From Piliocolobus tephrosceles (Eukaryota > Chordata > Mammalia > Primates > Cercopithecidae), in NCBI RefSeq assembly GCF_002776525.5, contig NC_045438.1, forward strand, positions 157,400,395 to 157,464,394: DNA of 64,000 nt, read 5' to 3'. The notes under the pieces are model-generated. The model ran no database searches. It saw only the letters and a list, made by a program, of their open reading frames with translations, and was not told the origin of the DNA. Position numbers and translations under genes: made by a program. This document shows positions 56,101-64,000 of this stretch, piece by piece (positions within the stretch are counted from its first letter, which is position 1; each line of letters starts with the position of its first letter).

Positions 56101-57249
56101 GGTCTCCTTGTAGTTCCTCGGACATCCCTGGCACAGTCTCACCTCAAGGCCTTTGCACTTGAGACTCCTTCTGACCAGAGTACTTCCCCATAGATCTGCA
56201 CCAAGGATTTCTCCATCCATCTAACCTTAACTTTCAACGTAGCCTCCCAACTCTTCACACACTCTTCCCAGCTTAATTTTCTTATCAGCCTTTATCACAT
56301 ACAACATACTACATGTTTTACTTGTCCAGCATCTGTCTCCCACACTAGAGGGTAAAGCCCAATGAGGGCAGGCCTTTTGTTTTCTTCACTACCATATCCC
56401 TGACACCGACAGAAGTGTCTGGCACACAGTAGACACTCAATAAACATTTGTTCAATAAATGAATAGATGAATGCTGCAGAATACCCAAGCTCCTACAAAT
56501 AAAACACCTGATACGCCCAATGGAGATCTCAATACAACAGATAAGAGTTTATTTCAATTCTGTTATTCTAATCCTCCTAGTGGTGAGGGTAGAGGTAGAG
56601 AAACAGCACGAGCTTTACAGACCTAAATAGCCACTATATATTTGCTATAGTGCCAGGCTTTGGGCTATTGCTACAAATTTGCCACCAAGAAAATAGAATT
56701 TCAGAAGCGGCAGAACGGGCAGTAAGGAAAAGAAACTACCTGTATTAATAGACAAATAGCAATGAATACATTTAACATTTTAAGACAAATAGCAATTAAT
56801 ACATTTAGCACTTTAAGATCTGATAAAACTATCTTTTGGAGGAAGTTATAAATATATGAATTTGGAAAAAAAAGAAAATGGTGAACAAGAGAGGTAATAC
56901 CAACTGAGAGAGAAAAAGGATTATCGCAAAGCAAAAAGGACTAAACCAGTAATAATAGTAACTAGCAATAACTATTCAGGACAGACCTCATGGGACACCC
57001 TAATTAGTATTCTATAATAGTACTTTCATAAGCTGAAAAATTCATTAGAGATCACATTTCCATTCTGCAGAACTTAGAAAAGAAAGAGCCAGTATCTAGC
57101 CTCTCTGTAATAAAAAAAAGAAAAGACACACATTAAGAAATACTCTTATTTGTGAGAGGCATCTTATAGAGGAGCTAGTACCTCTTTTCTTCCCATTGCA
57201 CTGAGACTTAGGTGTGTCCATTTGTTTGAAAGGTTTGGATGGATATTTT
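45962..57249 (-). CDS. SYCP2L: SYCP2L, synaptonemal complex protein 2-like, C-terminal part (spliced, partial)
   Basis: Seven short - strand exons chain in phase: 57249-57182, 54984-54883, 53966-53860, 51287-51196, 48789-48690, 48594-48536 and 45986-45962 (stop). The encoded tail is polar and lysine/serine-rich. It then forms a heptad-like coiled coil (QMQLYRLNKLERFQNLVLQE, then LKKDIQALEHLEKEVLEFWG). That matches the C-terminal coiled coil of the SYCP2/SYCP2L family as I know it. SYCP2 family proteins are meiotic chromosome-axis components, and SYCP2L is reported as oocyte-expressed. The gene is convergent with ELOVL2, as expected for the primate locus. The N-terminal exons lie right of the window. 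The symbol is inferred from locus and family character, not from a database match. Confidence 0.82.
46370..46490 (+). repeat. MIR-like
   Basis: Contains TCAAGCACTCAGCCCAGGGC and CACCCATAAGCCCTCAGC. Confidence 0.5.
46778..47612. mobile_element. hAT-like DNA transposon relic, split by a young Alu
   Basis: The left end AGCTGTTCTCAAGGTGTG and right end ACCTTGGAGAACCGCT form imperfect terminal inverted repeats. The left interior (GGGGAACCCCTAAGAAACC) fits a hAT-type non-autonomous family. An AluY at 47161-47470 separates the halves. Confidence 0.6.
47161..47470 (-). mobile_element. Young full-length AluY
   Basis: Reverse Alu with perfect CTGTCTCAATTTTT duplications and the Old World monkey-type end GGCTTGAGCCACCGCGCCCG. 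Very low divergence. Confidence 0.95.
48536..48594 (-). CDS. SYCP2L: SYCP2L exon after a 95-bp intron
   Basis: Acceptor TTTTGTTCAATCTTAG, donor GCTAAG|GTACTT. The 59 nt start in phase 0 and encode EFWGKQSADLQSFCDLQVL plus AG. They directly continue the helical coiled-coil pattern. The exon is too short for open-reading-frame scanning and was found from splice signals and phase. Confidence 0.78.
48690..48789 (-). CDS. SYCP2L: SYCP2L coiled-coil exon
   Basis: Acceptor TTTACGTTTATTAG, donor GTTCTG|GTAAGT. The 100 nt encode (R)LNKLERFQNLVLQELSSLK and on to ALEHLEKEVL. Hydrophobic residues at heptad spacing support a coiled coil. It ends in phase 0 and the next exon follows after a 95-bp intron. 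Confidence 0.88.
49001..49302 (-). mobile_element. Alu
   Basis: Reverse Alu flanked by CTCAGGTCA, about 215 bp upstream (gene sense) of the SYCP2L coiled-coil exon. Confidence 0.95.
49500..50130 (+). mobile_element. L2 relics
   Basis: Two L2-like parts. 49500-49715 ends TGCATTTGCTGAGTGAATGC. 49850-50130 contains ACTCAGGAAGCACTTCCATT. They are followed by a (TG)n-rich stretch. Confidence 0.6.
50188..50487 (-). mobile_element. Alu
   Basis: Reverse Alu flanked by TGGTGTTTTCTT. Confidence 0.95.
50500..50945 (-). mobile_element. Old L1 (L1ME-like) 3' end
   Basis: Reverse text GGTAAAATACACATAACATA through CATAATGATTTCAAGGTTCA is a characteristic L1M 3' end. Confidence 0.75.
51196..51287 (-). CDS. 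SYCP2L: SYCP2L exon
   Basis: Acceptor TGTTATGATTTAG, donor TACAG|GTAAGT. The 92 nt start in phase 0 and encode LRYGKRPLNSENAKKAPDCL and on to ...NQMQLY, plus AG. The AG joins A of the next exon to give R. The coiled coil begins at the end of this exon. Confidence 0.85.
51523..51917 (+). mobile_element. MaLR LTR (MST/THE1 type)
   Basis: Starts TGATGTAGTTTGCATATTTG with CCCACCCAAATCTCACG. It ends near CCAGTATCGGGTATTTATTT and GGCCTAATAG. Solo LTR relic. Confidence 0.85.
52239..52539 (-). mobile_element. AluJ-like
   Basis: Diverged reverse Alu (GGAGCACAGCGGCATGATCA). Confidence 0.9.
52942..53236 (+). mobile_element. AluJ-like
   Basis: CAGGCCAGGTACGGTGGCTC start. Diverged Alu with an A-rich tail. 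Confidence 0.88.
53307..53435 (+). mobile_element. Free left Alu monomer (FLAM-like)
   Basis: GGCCAAGCTTGGTGGCTTCC start. It stops after the left arm and an A-run. Confidence 0.8.
53860..53966 (-). CDS. SYCP2L: SYCP2L exon
   Basis: Acceptor TTTTGTTTTCCAG, donor TTCGAG|GTAATA. The 107 nt encode (E)GISTSSLEVVPENLNSSAI and on to ...GKLERKFE, ending in phase 0. An old L1 3' end lies within about 25 bp of the donor on the intron side. Confidence 0.85.
53986..54882. other. SYCP2L intron, unique sequence
   Basis: I recognise no exon or clear repeat. Possible MIR-like text lies at about 54290-54440. Confidence 0.4.
54883..54984 (-). CDS. SYCP2L: SYCP2L exon
   Basis: Acceptor CTGTTTGCCTTTAG, donor TTGCCAG|GTAACA. 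The 102 nt encode (D)IPEGSFAKSKQSRLEEEVAP and on to ...EERELP. This is a polar, serine/glutamate-rich segment. It ends with G, completed by AA of the next exon to make E. Confidence 0.82.
55376..55389 (-). promoter_or_regulatory. Candidate CTCF-binding core
   Basis: On the - strand the sequence is CCAGCAGATGGCGC, which fits the published CTCF core CCASYAGRKGGCRS at all 14 positions. It lies in a SYCP2L intron just after the tract GGAGCGCGCC. Occupancy is unknown. Confidence 0.5.
55520..56470 (+). mobile_element. L2 relic
   Basis: A long L2 ORF2-end and 3' UTR, ending GTCTGGCACACAGTAGACAC and TCAATAAACATTTGTTCAAT. Open frames at 55338-55947 are L2-derived. Confidence 0.75.
57182..57249 (-). 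CDS. SYCP2L: SYCP2L exon (most upstream one supported here)
   Basis: Acceptor GGGATCCCCCCAG, donor AAAGAG|GTACTA (weak but usable). The 68 nt read one base, then KYPSKPFKQMDTPKSQCNGK plus KR, then G. The G joins AC of the next exon to give D, which supports the call. The entry phase requires an upstream exon ending in phase 2, which I could not identify. Confidence 0.62.
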
Positions 57250-58671
57250 CTGGGGGGATCCCATCATTTCAAAGGCAAAGATTTTTAAAAATCAAAAAAA
57301 GAACCAATTACAACTCTATCCTTTTCTTTTAGCCTCAAGGCAAACAACATTCATGCTTGCATCTTCTATACCCCAGTCAGGGCCAAAAGAAACCACTTAA
57401 AAAGGATTCCACCTGGCCTCAATTAGGCACTGATCAACAATCACGAAGTTTCTTTTCCTTACTGCCTCTTCTGCCCCTTCTGGAACTGTTTTTTTTTTTT
57501 TTTTTTTTTTTTCTTGGTGGCAAATTTATAGCAATAACCCAAAGCTCGGCCTTGAATTTCAATCCTCCCCCCTTCCCCGCCCACCGAGCACACCTGGGGC
57601 AAAGCAAGGCATCTGTCAGCACAGACACTAGTTACATCCACCAAAGACAGAAGTCCAGGAACATCATGTAAATAACCTGGTCACCCCTTGAATGAATTAC
57701 GCAGAATCTGTGAACCTACTAACAAGGGATCGTCCAGACAGATGGCTTCAGAGACACAGAAATCACTAGACTTCTAGAAACCTTCTTCGAAGTGGCAGTG
57801 CTGGTGAAGTTCTTTATCTGTACCAAAGGCATGGCTCTCCAGGGAGCATAGGCTCCTGCACAAGAACCAGCACTTCATCAGGAGAGGCTGCAGGTCCTAA
57901 GTGATGTCCTTGGCTCAGTTTTGTTTCCACAGTAACCGTATGCTGCTTTTCACTGTCATGTTTCAATGTGTTCATAACAGAGTTAAAACTACATACAGAA
58001 AACACCTCAAAAATAAACACAAACGTAGTCATCTTAAAAGAACGTGAAATCCGTGTGTATGTGTTGGTGGCTATAAGGAGGGTGTTCTGCTCTCACAAGA
58101 ACCCGGCTTTCTTCATTTCCAAGAAAAGTGAAGACAGGTACGATCTGAGGAGCTTCTGAACTTCTCTTGGGTGGCCGACTGGGCACAAGTTTCAGTGAAT
58201 GTATGTTTGGCATCTGTGTTGTATTTTTCAACTTGCAAAACTGTTAAAAACAATGTTTAATGCCAGACCAGAACCAATCCTGTGGTTAACCAGCCAAGTT
58301 CCCCTAAGTTAAGGCATTTTTTGAAACCCTGCTCTGAAGTGACATCCTGTGGTAAACAATGATAAAGGCCAACAGTCTTTACTGAGCAAGAACAGAATCT
58401 ACTGAAAGATCCTCCATGTAGTTTTTACAACGCTTTCCCAATGCAAGTGCTTTGTTTACCGATGTTTATTAAGTGCTAAGAGTATGACAATTTAAAGACT
58501 ATTTTTACTGTTGAATACTCAGTCTGATGGGGACTACTAAATATCTTTTGTATAGACTAATACAATTAAAAATGGATAACTCAATTGATAATAAATATTT
58601 GCGACTACATATACATGCTTAAATATGGAATCAAGCAGAGTTTCATTATTAAATGTTGGGTTTTCTGTTTC

Positions 58672-58952
58672 ATTTGAGACAGGATCTTGCTTTGTCACCC
58701 AGGCTGGAATAGAGTAGCACAATCACAGCTCCCTGCAGCCTCATCCTCCCAAGCTCAACCACCCCCATGTCAGCCTCAAGAGTAGATGGGAACACAGGGA
58801 CATGCCACCATGCCTAGCTAACATTTTTGTAATTTTTGTAGAGACAGGCTCTATGTCGCCCAGGCTGCTCTTGCACTCCTGGGCTCAAGCAATCTTCCTG
58901 CCTTGGCCTCCCAAAGTTCTGGGATTACAGGCATAAGCCACCATGCCCAGCC
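58672..58952 (-). mobile_element. AluJ-like
   Basis: Diverged reverse Alu, yet with the 18-bp duplication TTAAATGTTGGGTTTTCT on both sides. Confidence 0.93.
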
Positions 58953-59136
58953 TTAAATGTTGGGTTTTCTAACTTTCTTACTCCATTCCCTTGACAAATA
59001 CTTATGGAGTGTATCTATATGCCAGGCACTGAGCTAGGAAGGGGCCATCCTCTTGACTCCTTCCTGATTCTGGAGACCTCTCCAAGGAGGTAGATGATGG
59101 CGAAATTCAGAATCTTAAAAAAAATAATTATCCTCT

Positions 59137-59394
59137 GGCTGGGCGTGTGGCTCATGCCTGTAATCCCAGCACTTTGGGAGGCTGAGGTGACAGATTGCTT
59201 GAGTCCAAGAGTTCAAAACCAGCCTGGCCAACATGTCAAATCCCTGTCTCTACAAAAATTACAAAAATTCACTGGGTGTGGTGGCATGCACCTGTAGTCC
59301 CACCTACTTGGGAGGCTGAAGTGGGAGGATTGCTTGAACCTGGGAGATCAAAGGCTGCAGTGACTCAAAACTGTGCCACTGCACTCCAGCCTGT
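59137..59394 (+). mobile_element. Alu, 3' truncated
   Basis: GGCTGGGCGTGTGGCTCATG start. It breaks off after GCACTCCAGCCTG with no A-tail. Confidence 0.9.
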
Positions 59395-59559
59395 CTGAGG
59401 GTCCCTCTGACACACGTCTCTTCTTCTCTTCCAGCTTCTGTTGGAGTGCTGAAGGAGAGGGAGTTAAGGTAAGGGCTCCTGCTGATCGTACTACAAAAAG
59501 GAAAGACCAGTTGGACCTTAGACTCTATTTTCCAAAGGAAACATCAATCCTGTAATGAA

Positions 59560-62500
59560 AATGCTGAAAATATTTTTTAGAGTAATTCAGGCAAAAAGAA
59601 CAAAAGGACGGTGATACCAGGAGGAAAGATGCAAAAAGGAATTGTGAGCAAAATGATTAAATCTGAGTGTAAATCTAATAAAACACTGAGTGAAGTAATA
59701 CCAACAGAAAACATTTTACGAATTAGAAAAACTAGAGAAGCAGCTAAATTGTCAGAAGAATAAATACAACACAGAATGCTCATGAAATTTGGATATAGTT
59801 TTCAACCATAAGGCAAGTCCAACTGGGCCTTAATATAAGCCCCAATAAATTCTAAACAATATTGCACAGACTGTGTTTCTCTGACTATCTTACAAAAAGT
59901 TAGCAAAAGGTAATGAAATACCTTTAAAATAACCCGTATGTTTGGAAACTAAATGTTCAAAAATGTGATTGAAGTTAGTGTTTGAAGGTCCTTCTTCTCT
60001 TTGGAATATGGTAAAAATATTAACTTGAAGCTTTTAAAAGTGTGTGTGTTAAAATTTCTAGGGTTAACTTTAGAAATAGGGGATGAAAACTTCCAAACTA
60101 GGAAAAAGGGGAAATTGATTAAAAATTATAAATCTAGATGAAGACAAGGACAGAAAGAATGAGAATGTCGGACAAAGACAAGAAAACTCAATCCAAATAT
60201 ATCAATGGAAGCACAACGGATTAATTGTTCCTATTAAAAGAGATTGTGAGATCAGACTTTTTAAAATCCAGGTAAAAGCTCTTTATGTGATAGCAATTCA
60301 CAAGGGTGAAAAAAAGATTGAAGATGAAGAGTCACTTCCTGATGCACCTAGTAGCACTGCCTCAAAACATATAATATACAACAAAGGGAAATAGATAAGT
60401 CCATACAGAACACTCATGAAATTTGGATACCGTTTTCAGCCATAAGGCAAGTCCAATTAGGCCTTAACGTAAGCCCCAGTAAATTCTAAAGGAAAGATAT
60501 TGTACAGACTGTGTTTCTCTGACCACGTTGCAAACAGCAATAAGTAACGGACGTATCCCATATGCTTGGAAACTACATTAAATTTTACTAAATAACTGGG
60601 TTTTTAAAAATACATAAAAAGGAAGAACTACTAAGCATTGATGGTAACAAAAGCACTAATATCAAAATGTGATGGGGCCAAAGCATTCCTAAGGAAACTT
60701 AAATGCATTTATCAAGAAAACAGAAAGGTTAAAAACAAATGAGTATTTAACTCAAAAGCTGGAAAAAGAACATCAGAATAAATGCAAAGATATAAGAAGT
60801 AAAAATTTTAAAAAAGCAGATAACAACAGAAGATAAAACAATAGAAATAAAAACAAAGAGTAACAAACCAAAAGACCAATTCTTTAAAAGATGGACCTCT
60901 AGTAAAACTTATCAAGAGTAAAAGATACAAATAAGCATGTACACAATATAAAGGAAACAACTACAATGATTAAAATTAAATTAAACATCAAGAAGCACAC
61001 TAAAAAATATGATGCTGAGACATTCCTAGAAAAATACGTAATTCCAAAACTGACCCAAGAAGAAATAGAGAACTTGAGTATATCAGTGACTACTAAGGAA
61101 ATTGAAATAACATTTTCCCATCCCCCAAATTCCCAGGTGGTTTTATAAACGTTTAAAAAATAGTTAGTTTTTATCTTATATAAACTTTTCCAGCAAGAGA
61201 GAGAGCTGCCCAGCCTCCATCCACAGGCTAGTGTGACACCGATTCCAATGCCAGATAATAGCAGTAGGAGAAAAGTACAGGTTTGTTCCACTCATGAACG
61301 TAGATGTAAAGTTCATTAATAAGGTATTCACTAAATAAGTCCAACAATGTACCTTTTTTAAAACATACCACAAACAAATGAGGTTTATTCCAGGAACACA
61401 AGTATGGCTGAACAACATAATACCTATTGATATAATTTGTCATATTAATAAGCAAAAGGACCACCATACCCTTCTATTGTCTGTTACTATGAGTTGTACT
61501 TTTTAAAATTCCACATATAAGTAAAATTATGCAGCCCTGGTCTGTGTTTGGCTTCTTTCACTTAGCATAGAAGGATGGTTACCTTCAGGAATCAAGGGGT
61601 TGGGAAAATGGGGAGACGTTGGTCAAAGGGCATAAACTTTCAGTTATTAAATGAATAAGTTCTAGAGACCTGAGATATACAATGGTGACTATAGCTAATA
61701 ATAATGTATATGTACTTGAAACTGGCCGAGAGAGTAGATCTTTATTATTAACACACACATATACACACACACAAAGATAACTATGTGAGTGGATATGTAA
61801 ATTAGCTTGATTATGGTAATCATTTCACAATGCATATGCATAACAAAATATCACATTACATACCGTAAATATATACAATTTTTATTTGCCAATTATTCCT
61901 CAATAAAGCTGGAGGGAAAAAAGAAACCAAAGGAGAAAATTCATTTGATTATCTTAGTTGATACAGAAAAATGCATTTCATAAGGTTCAATACTTATTTA
62001 TGATTTTTTAAAAACTCAGCAAATTATGAGTAGAAAGGAACTTCTTTAATCTGGTAAAAATTTGATACCAAAAATCTACCACAAACATTTTACTTAACAG
62101 AGAAATTTTAGATGCATTTGTTATAAGATTAGAAAAAAGACAAGGATGCAGATTGTCACTGCTATGTTTAAAACATACTAAAGATATCGGTCAATGCTAT
62201 GAAGAACAAAAAATAAGAGATGTAAGTATCAGAAGGGGACAAAGAATCTATCATTTTTTGCAAGTAATAGAATCATCTACTCAGGACAACTAAGAGAATC
62301 AACAGATAAATTATTTGACTTAATAAGAGTTCAGCAAGGTTGCCAGATACAGGGTTATTTTATAAAAATCAACAGTATCGCTCTACTTTAGCAACAACAA
62401 ATATCAGAACAATAGTAAAAAAAACATAAATATCTAAGAATTACCCCAAAATACATTAGCCCTTCATAGAGAAAACTTTAAAACTCAATAAAGGACACAG

Positions 62501-62755
62501 ACAATGACACAGACCAATAGAGAGACATTTCATACTTTTGTGTGGGATGGTTTAATATTTTAAAGATGTCACTTCTCTTCAAGTTAACTTATATATGTAA
62601 TGCAATTTCTATCAAAATTCCAGTGAACTTAAGTAACTTGATCAACTTAGTCTAAATTTATATGAAAAAAATAAAAAGTCCCTTGAACAACTAAAGTCAA
62701 CTTTGAAAAAGAGGGAAGAAGATTATTCTATTTAAACAAAGAAAAACAAGCTTAA
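59560..62755 (+). mobile_element. Old L1 (L1M) ORF2 relic with a nested L1 3' end
   Basis: Stop-riddled L1 ORF2 remnants include the peptide LTQEEIENL near 61050. Reverse-transcriptase-region text lies at 61940-62200 (GACAAGGATGCAGATTGTCA). A homologous pair of segments lies at 59776-59925 and 60409-60550. At 61566-61925 a separate L1M 3' end, ending CTCAATAAAGCTGG and an A-rich tail, interrupts ORF2. It is inert. Confidence 0.75.
61566..61925 (+). mobile_element. L1M 3' end nested in an older L1
   Basis: GGTCAAAGGGCATAAACTTT ... TGATTATGGTAATCATTTCA ... CAATTTTTATTTGCCAATTA ... AATAAAGCTGGAGGG plus A-tail. This order is typical of L1M 3' ends. ORF2 of the host L1 resumes afterwards. Confidence 0.7.
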
Positions 62756-62770
62756 ACATATCTTCAGGGA

Positions 62771-63070
62771 GGCCGGGCGCAGTGGCTCACACCTGTAATC
62801 CCAGCACTTTGGGAGGCTGAGGCGGGCGGATCATAAGGTCAGGAGATCGAGACCATCCTGGCTAACACGGTGAAACCTCGTCTCTACTAAAAATACAAAC
62901 ATTTAGCTGGGCAGGTGTGGTGGTGGGTGCCTGTAGTCCCAGCTACTCGGGAGGCTGAGGCAGGAGAATGGTGTGAACCCAGGTGGCAGAGCTTGCAGTG
63001 AGCTGAGATCGCGCCACTGCACTCCAGCCTGGGTGACAGAGCGAGACTCCATCTCAAAAAAAAAAAAAAG
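62771..63070 (+). mobile_element. Alu
   Basis: Full Alu flanked by TCTTCAGGGA, inserted in the L1M relic. Confidence 0.95.
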
Positions 63071-64000
63071 TCTTCAGGGAATAGGAGCTACACAAAAGGA
63101 CCTAGCAGCTCTAGAAAGGACCAAACAACTTCTAGAAATAAAAAAATATAATAAACATTCAATGATAGGTCCAGTATTAGATACTGGTGAACAGGTAGTT
63201 GTGAAAAACAGATGAAATTATCTAGCATGTGAATAAAGTGAAGGAATAGAAAATATGTAGCGGTGGCTAAAAGATGTAGAATCTAGTTGGAGTTCAAGCA
63301 GGAGAAAGAAGAATGAGCCAAAAGCAATACTTGAGGAGATAATGACTGAGAATTTTCCAGAACTGATGAAAGACATGTGATATTCCAGATTCCCTACAAA
63401 TGCCAAGGAACATAAACAAAAAGGTTTTTCTTACCTAGACGTATTTAGACTTACTTAGACAAATTTTAATAAGTGGAACATTACCAAGGATAAATGGGAA
63501 AAATCTTATATATATTCAGGAGGAGGGAAAAAAAGGACAAATTACCTTTGAAGAGTGACTGGCAGATTGACAGCTAAATTTTCATCAGGAAGAATAGAAA
63601 ACAAAAAACAACTGAATAATTTATTTGATGTATGATAGAAAAAGTTTTGCCAACGTGGTATTCTTCACCCAGCAAAATTCAAGAATAAGGGTTGAATGGG
63701 TATTTTCATAAAGCAAAAATTCAACCTCAAGTTTTAAACTAAAGAACACCAACACATTATGTGGTTGGGGTAGGCCAGTGGAATTCAAGGATCTTAGATC
63801 TATATAATCTGGAGGAAAAGTAACAGTAAATTAAATTTAGGCTTAGAAATTTACACATTATGTAAAAGTCACACTAGATTAACACTAAATTAAATTTAGA
63901 CTTAGAAATTTACACGTTATGGTTTCTAAGTTAATCAGTAAATGAAAAAAGAAAGAGAGTATATAACTACAAATGAGTAGAGGTAAAAATACAATAAAAA
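63071..64000 (+). mobile_element. Old L1 5'-region-like relic
   Basis: Text such as GAGATAATGACTGAGAATTT (63340) and TATTCTTCACCCAGCAAAAT (63659) resembles the 5' region of old L1M elements. A short imperfect repeat (TTTAGACTTAGAAATTTACA, 63836-63915) is present. No gene is seen. Confidence 0.5.

Noticed and set aside
60966..61148. 60-codon frame with LTQEEIENL
   Set aside because: It is a remnant of L1 ORF2 within a stop-riddled old L1, not a host gene.

Overview
This window is nuclear DNA from a primate, almost certainly an Old World monkey (Cercopithecidae). It is non-coding DNA packed with Alu, L1, L2, MIR, MaLR LTR and DNA-transposon relics, interrupted by short exons with GT-AG borders. 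The youngest Alus (20365-20582, 28561-28645, 32067-32267, 47161-47470) carry variants I associate with cercopithecid AluY lineages, such as GGCTCAAGCC, GATCCGGCCACTGC and GGCTTGAGCCACCGCG. Four N runs (one of 10, three of 100) show a draft assembly. Three of the four lie inside Alus and the fourth inside a minisatellite.

Left half, + strand: ELOVL2, the ER fatty-acid elongase for C20-C22 polyunsaturated fatty acids. Seven coding exons (2-8) lie between 2282 and 26128. Exon 1, with the promoter and the ATG, is upstream of the window. The exon phases join exactly into 295 codons plus stop, which with the exon-1 ATG gives 296 residues. All elongase motifs and a KKxx ER-retrieval tail are intact. 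A roughly 3 kb 3' UTR follows, ending at an AATAAA at 29121, and it carries a young Alu.

Middle, about 29.15-35.98 kb: intergenic space between two convergent genes. It holds Alus, an L1 3' end, L2/MIR relics and one assembly gap.

Right half, - strand: the 3' part of a gene I identify as SYCP2L (synaptonemal complex protein 2-like, an oocyte/meiotic protein). The call rests on small exons whose phases chain perfectly (57249 down to 45926), a C-terminal coiled coil and the expected convergent position next to ELOVL2. A non-coding terminal exon with poly(A) signal lies at about 35985-36335. The N-terminal exons lie beyond the window.

The two genes are neighbours only and share no pathway. I did not find a new multi-gene system. 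The most unusual structures are: an Alu whose interior was replaced by a 91-bp ungapped copy, in opposite orientation, of a neighbouring Alu; a poly(A)-tailed insertion of unknown origin with target-site duplications in a nested Alu; a 30-bp minisatellite in ELOVL2 intron 2; and a perfect CTCF core motif in a SYCP2L intron.
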